Shown in pieces: positions 1-64,000 of a stretch of DNA of 64,000 nt. The DNA is from Bostrychus sinensis (Eukaryota; Chordata; Actinopteri; Gobiiformes; Eleotridae). The translations under genes and the position numbers were made by a program. The DNA lies in contig CM036244.1 of the NCBI GenBank assembly GCA_020698575.1, positions 32,276,034 through 32,340,033 on the forward strand, read 5' to 3'. How positions within the stretch are numbered: the first letter of the stretch is position 1; every line of letters starts with the position of its first letter. The notes below the pieces were generated by a model, which was not told where the DNA came from, ran no database searches, and was given only the letters and a program-made list of their open reading frames with translations.

Positions 1-2344
1 AGTAAATAAAGGTGAAATGTTTTTAATGATTATTTTAATGAGTTATTGCAATAGACTCCACAAACAAACAGAGCCAGATAATTTTCAATTACTCTAAAAT
101 GATGAAGAATTTTCATCATTTCATTGCATTTTTTTTAAAAATAATGTTTGGTAAAAAAAAAAAAAAAAAAAGAAATCTCCGAGACCTCCACATCCAAGAC
201 TAGGGCAAGACCGAGTGAAACTACAGCCGAAATCTAGGTCTTGGGCACTACAACACTAATAACAAGAACAGCAGTGACAAGAAAATATCAAATAACACTG
301 TGGCAGAAAAAACACCATCTTGTTCTTCAGTTGTTTAGTAAAGCAGTAAAACAGTGGTTCTCAAGCTGTGGTATGGGTACCACAGGTGTTACATGGGTTT
401 CTTCTGGTGCTATTCTGGACACTTTTGCTGTTAAAGTCCAGATTTAGATCTAGTTTTATTCCTGCTTTAGTCCTGGTTTAAACCTGGCGTAGTTTAGACC
501 TTATTTATGCTTTTTTTTCCCTCTGGTGTTTGTACAGTTTAATTCCTGTCTTATTCTTGGGTCCTGATTTATTCTTGGTTTAGTCCGGTCTTAGTGGATG
601 GGACCTTAGAATCCAGGAGGGTAACAATACACCCGAACTCATTTAACTGGTGCCTTATTTCATACAACCTCTCAATATTAACTGACAGACATGTACAAAG
701 CACGCATGTCTGTTGGGCAGTGAAAAAATGTACAAAACTAAAATAAGCAGGGCTGTCAGATATAGCCACTGAGACATTTTGTTCTTAATAAAAGCCCAAT
801 CTGCTGCAGGCCACCGTTGTGTCCAAACTCCTCTTCCAGTATCTCTGTTATCTGGCCTTATATCCACCTCCAAGCATTTGTTACAGCAGGCCACATGTCT
901 CCGTCTAATTTAATTTGAAGTGCCATATATTCAGTGTTAGCGCTTCTACACCTCCCACGTAACAACATCCGTTTTCTCTTGGGTCCGGCTCGAGCTGTGG
1001 ATCCGCTCCAGACTTATCTGTCAAACAAGCAAAAACAACTCTTAACTGGTCATTATCATGGATTTGATTTATCTTCCCGCAAACCCCAAGTGGACAAAGT
1101 TTTACCATTATCTCCGAACTTAAAAAATGTCATTCTATTGTCTGCTTTTTTCTTCCTCTGAGATAATTCTGGCCCACTTAGAGTAACAGCACTTCTTGTT
1201 TTCTACACTAAATAAAAGATGACAGTGTGGAGACAGGAGCTGACTTAATTTTGATTGGTTAAGTAGTACCTGTTAAATTATCTCGGAGTCTATTAAAAAA
1301 TCTGACAGGATCAGAAGCCAGTGTGCCGCCCACTCACCGTGTGTTTGAGATCAGGCCTACACACTGCCACGGTCTGTCTGCTCTAACTGCAAATATGTAT
1401 GTCTTGTGAAGTGTCAGGTTGTTTGACGTGACCCAAAGCAAAATTCATTATTACATTCTGTTTCTGTTTCTTCTCCTGCCCAGAATGGTCAAAGAGAGCA
1501 CTGTTATAGGAGAAGTGTGACAGTGTTGCATTAGATCAGCTAAGAAAAATGGAATATCATGGTGCAGTCTGTCAGTTACTATATTTACATGCAGGCTGAG
1601 AAGAACGAGTTATTGCCTTACTCTCATTATAATGTCTCCTAATTAGTATATTATTTTAAATATTCATTTTCTGCTTGCACATAAGCCCCATTTTTAATAA
1701 CTGAGGCCTGACTCTTTTTTGTCATTTGAGGCTATTTGCTATGAGCAAGGCTTCATTTACACTCTCCTCTGTTGACGGTTGAGAAAGACACTGCAATTGT
1801 GCGTTACTGTGAGGGGGAAAAAAAGTCTTAACAAGGACATTTGTGAGAAATTACTGTAGATAACAAGAGCATGTTAAACCATTTATTAATGTAAATGGAG
1901 AGCGAGTTTTTTTTTAGCCATTTATGACTGAAGGCACTACTTTTTTGAGAAAAAAAAAACTAACAAACAAAAAAAAACAAAAAAAAAAAAAACACTTGGC
2001 ATCTGATGTTTGTGCATAAGTAATATACTGCGGGCCAGATGGAAAGCTGTGGCGGGCTGCATGTGGCCCGCAGGCTGCCTGTTGACTTTCACTGGTTTAG
2101 AGACATACTCACATTCTTAGACAAACAAAGACGTTTTGGGCCACTTTTAGTCAAAAAGTGACATTTATGGGGCTGCGTGAGACACATGTACCATGTAATG
2201 TGTTTTTCGAACTTTGTTTAGTTGTAGTTTGCTAAGTAAATGTGTTACTGTTTATAGTTATTGGTAAAACTATGATTACAGTGTAAATTAGCCGAGTTTA
2301 TTAGCATTTAGCGCTACAAAGTTTTATTGCTGCGGGTAAAATCC

Positions 2345-2590
2345 CAGACCACTTGAAAAGTGGAGTGGAGAGCGTGGTCACCAGCTCCATCACAGTGTGG
2401 TATGGAAAGTGCTCTGTGCAGGACAGGAAGGCTCTTCAGTGTGTGATTAAAACTGCACAGTACATCTCTGGAGCAGCCTTCCCCTCTCTACAGAACATAC
2501 ACCAGACGGGTCATCAGGAGGGCACCCAGCATCATCAGGGACAACACATACCCTCAGAATGCACTGCTCCCCTCTAGGATGCGCTACACA
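2345..2590 (+). mobile_element. Non-LTR retrotransposon ORF2 C-terminal fragment
   Basis: The + strand reads GVESVVTSSITVWYGKCSVQ then DRKALQCVIKTAQYISG and SLQNIHQT. This is the pattern just downstream of the RT domain in fish non-LTR elements (VxxSxxTSSITVWYG, DRKALQRVIKTA). A frameshift follows near 2505 and the ORF then decays. 5' truncated and inactive; the clade (L1-like or Rex-like) is not resolved. Confidence 0.75.
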
Positions 2591-3277
2591 CACACACACA
2601 GCTCTCTCCCCACCACTAACACCATCTTTAATTGTCTCTAGTTGTACAGTTTAGTTAATAAATCATATTATTTAATTACGTGAAGCGACGCAAGCAAGTA
2701 AGAATTAAATTGTGGTAGTTTTTTACTGTGTATGTCACAATAAACGTCATCGAATCTTTGAAAAGCCTCACAGCATCGTGATCTCAGTTGTTCAGCTCTC
2801 TGCTCTGCATGTAGACTGAGACAAGGGTGGTTTGACCAGTACTCTGGGGGAAATCGGACTAAAGACGGACAAAAAGCCAGAGTGTTCTCATATTTTGAAC
2901 TCCAACAACATACTGTGTGAGTGTCGTGTTTCCATTCCAAATCAAGAGCAGGCCAAGCAAACCACGAAAGAGAGGTGAATTGTAGTGTTTCTATTATGTG
3001 CCAGGAAGTTACTTAGAAGTAGAGGACACACTGTCAGTATTTACTTCTGAAGTGGGCTCAGTGTGCAATCAAACATTAAACTGAAAGGAAAAGAAAAAGG
3101 GTGACTCACTCTTTTATGACCATATTTTTTTATTTTTTTATTTATTTTTTTTGTATAGTGATTTTACAAGACTATAATATTAAACTCTGTGCAATGGGGA
3201 GTTTTAAAATACATATTTTTATCCACATCCAATCAAACCAATATTAGTTTTAAGCTAACACCACAAAATCAAAATAA

Positions 3278-3480
3278 TAATGCATTAGATTTATAGAGCA
3301 CCTTTCTAGACACTCAAAGCTCTTTACATTGCATTACGTGGCAGCTATTCTGTGGCTATGGTCTCTCCAACCACAACCAGACACACAATCACATTCATAC
3401 AGAGGCAAGGTGGGGAAAGTGTCTTGCCCAAGGACACAGCAGGCTATAGGACAACCACTCTGTATGGCTTATCGGTTCCC
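3278..3480 (-). repeat. SINE tail, reversed
   Basis: On the + strand the piece begins with (aat)n and 'gcattagatttatagagcacctttctaga', continues through 'ctctttaca', and ends with 'gtgtcttgcccaaggacaca'. This is the reverse of the tail seen in forward copies at 49228-49530 and 54785-54960 (gggcaagacactt ... aaagcgctatataa). Only the tRNA-unrelated body and tail are present. Confidence 0.7.
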
Positions 3481-3776
3481 TTTACCCAAATGCATAAAAT
3501 ATAGATAAATAAAACAAAACAACAAAAATACTCAATTTTAACTTGACGATTTTATCCTTAACTACTTTCTAATGTTGAGGTATTGACTAGACTTTGGTTT
3601 CATCTACACTGTCTAATACCACTGACCTCAGCTTGAATAGACCTGGAGACTATGAATGTTGCTGTATCAGATCTTAGCTTTTCTTTTGATATCTCCAATC
3701 AATAATAATGTCTAGTATTGATTTTCCTGTTTTTATCTAGTTTCATCCTGACCTCTGACCTTTGTCCTCCTTGTAG

Positions 3777-62720
<58,944 letters not shown>

Positions 62721-63059
62721 GTAAGATCACACAAATATATAACAACCATTTAGAGGCATATTCTCAAGTTAAATTGGGTGAGTTTTGTGATGTTGGACTT
62801 TTTACTTCCAAGAGTCTGGTTTACATGACATGCAGTTATAGTGAAGATAAATGGGTTGAAATGAATCTCTTTGATACAGCAACATCACTGAAACATGTCA
62901 GTGCATACAGATTGTTGAGAGCCATTAAAAGCATTGCGGCCTGCAGTATATGCCAGAGAGTAAAACCTTGGATATTTTTATATTATAACACCAGAATAGA
63001 CTTGTGATAAATGGATTGTTTTCCTAATAATTAAAAAAAAAAGTGTAGGATCTGCACTA

Positions 63060-64000
63060 AATACCAAATTTAAATCTCTGAATTTCAGTCACTGAAATCT
63101 CAGTACCGTATTTTCCAGACTATAAGTCGCTCCGGAGTATAAGTCGCATTGGTCAAAAAATGCATCATGAAGAGGAAAAAAAAAAACATATATAAGTCAC
63201 ATTTATTTAGAAATTTATGTCACAAAATCCAAGCCCAAGAACAAACATTTAATCTGGAAAGGCAAGTTATTCAACTACACAATAGCACACAGAACAACAG
63301 GCTGAATAGGTGTCCACATTAACAGTTATTCAGCTACACAGTAGCATAAAGAACAAACCTGGGAGGCTGAAGAGTCTAAACTAACATAACAAGCCAGCGA
63401 GTTCAACAAGAAAATTACCTGTAAGCAAGTTCACCAAGCTCCTGATCTCATTCCACATCACTGAATACTACTGACAGTAGTTGTCACAAGCCTAGAACGC
63501 CCTCTTGCGGCTGTAGACAGTAATGTTTAGTACTTGGTTCATGTCAGTCAGTCATGTTAAATTATATATATTTTAATGTTTAATGTATAAGTTGCACCTG
63601 ACTATAAGTTGCAGGACCAGTCAAACTATGAAAAAAAGTACAACATATGATCTGGAAAATATGGTATGTAATTTTTACTGTATTTTTTCAGTGATCAAAA
63701 TTTCAGAATAAAAAATTTGCCATTTTAAAAATGTGTAAAAATGCACACATGAGCTGGCAACTAGTGCTTCTGGTACAAATGGGGCAAGTGACAGGAACAT
63801 TTCATGCAAAATTTTTTGACAGCTTATTTTAGACTGAATTTGGCCAGATGTATTTAATGACAAGAAAAAGTATGTGCATCAGTTTTTCATTCGGCAAGCT
63901 AATTCAGAGTCTTTTTTTTTTTTTTTTTCACTGTTAAAAAAATTCTGAGATAGAAATTCAAAGGCATTTAAAATTTTAAATCTGATTATCTTGCTTCCAT
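63060..64000. mobile_element. Relative of the 57217 element, interrupted by another element
   Basis: 'tcactgaaatctcag' at its left and 'gaaattcaaaggcatttaaa', 'attttaaatctgat' near its right end match the 57217-57717 element. The match is split at a TA by the element at 63106-63664. The left boundary is uncertain; the right end is at or past the window edge. Confidence 0.6.
63106..63664. mobile_element. TIR element 'CCGTATTTTCCAGACTATAAGT' type (559 bp)
   Basis: Left end CCGTATTTTCCAGACTATAA with 'gtcgctccggagtataagtc'; right end complemented CCATATTTTCCAGATCATAT, flanked by TA (63104-63105, 63665-63666). The ends are related to those at 55815 and 59762 but the interior is different, so it is a sister family sharing end sequences. 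No transposase. Confidence 0.85.

Larger units (their letters stand above)
1..3776 (+). other. kirrel3 upstream intron, 3' part
   Basis: AT-rich intronic sequence before the first exon of the window. It holds A-runs near 152 and 1950-1990, a hAT-like fragment with the 'ggcccgcagg' type of sequence at about 2030-2095, a non-LTR RT remnant at 2345-2590, and a reversed SINE tail at 3278-3480. The rest, mainly 180-2000 and 2600-3270, shows nothing I can identify. The short ORFs there look random. Confidence 0.7.
62721..64000 (+). other. kirrel3 downstream intron, 5' part
   Basis: Begins GTAAGA. It holds the nested inverted-repeat elements listed next and a T-run at 63912-63929. No further exon is seen before the window ends. 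Confidence 0.85.

Overview
The window is vertebrate, almost certainly teleost, genomic DNA. It holds seven internal exons of one gene on the + strand, separated by long introns full of teleost-type repeats. No complete gene, CRISPR array, operon or other prokaryotic feature is present. The teleost call rests on tRNA-derived SINEs whose tails carry the 'gggcaagacacttcaccc' type of sequence, Tc1-like transposase remnants, L2-like and L1-like non-LTR fragments, many short inverted-repeat DNA elements, and abundant microsatellites.

The gene is kirrel3 (kin of IRRE-like 3, Neph2). Seven exons, joined in one consistent set of phases, encode 918 nt of CDS: the third, fourth and fifth Ig domains of the ectodomain, the short juxtamembrane stretch, the single transmembrane helix and the first cytoplasmic residues. 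The signal peptide, Ig1 and Ig2 lie upstream of the window; the rest of the cytoplasmic tail lies downstream. The intron after the first exon is about 35.6 kb; the others are about 0.8, 1.7, 8.3, 1.8 and 9.9 kb. The intron after the Ig4 C-terminal exon uses a GC donor (GC-AG splicing), which the reading frame requires.

Regions. 1-3.8 kb: upstream intron with a non-LTR RT fragment and a reversed SINE tail. 3.9-39.4 kb: giant intron with four related MITEs, fragments of a second related repeat group, two Tc1 remnants, an unusual antisense coiled-coil pseudogene, a 41-bp minisatellite, an inverted 'cacacaaattYggaaac' array, a foldback element nested in another repeat, an L2-like RT remnant and two hAT-like elements with 8-bp target duplications. 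39.4-42.3 kb: Ig3 C-terminal and Ig4 exons. 42.3-50.7 kb: SINEs, an (AT)n(AG)n tract, a 690-bp hAT-like element, and unique sequence carrying a perfect X-box (RFX) motif. 50.7-52.7 kb: Ig5 exons. 52.7-62.6 kb: L1-like tail, tRNA-SINE, Tc1 fragment, two near-identical TA-flanked elements about 3.9 kb apart, and a higher-order TTA/TAG array just before the transmembrane exon. 62.7-64 kb: a third element with related ends nested inside another repeat.

Most ORFs over 60 codons here are chance or microsatellite ORFs; I annotate only those with recognisable protein similarity or internal structure. I see no convincing new biological system. The best leads are the Tc1/coiled-coil composite at 7.6-8.7 kb, the GC-AG intron, the nested and paired inverted-repeat elements, and the intronic X-box in a likely conserved block.
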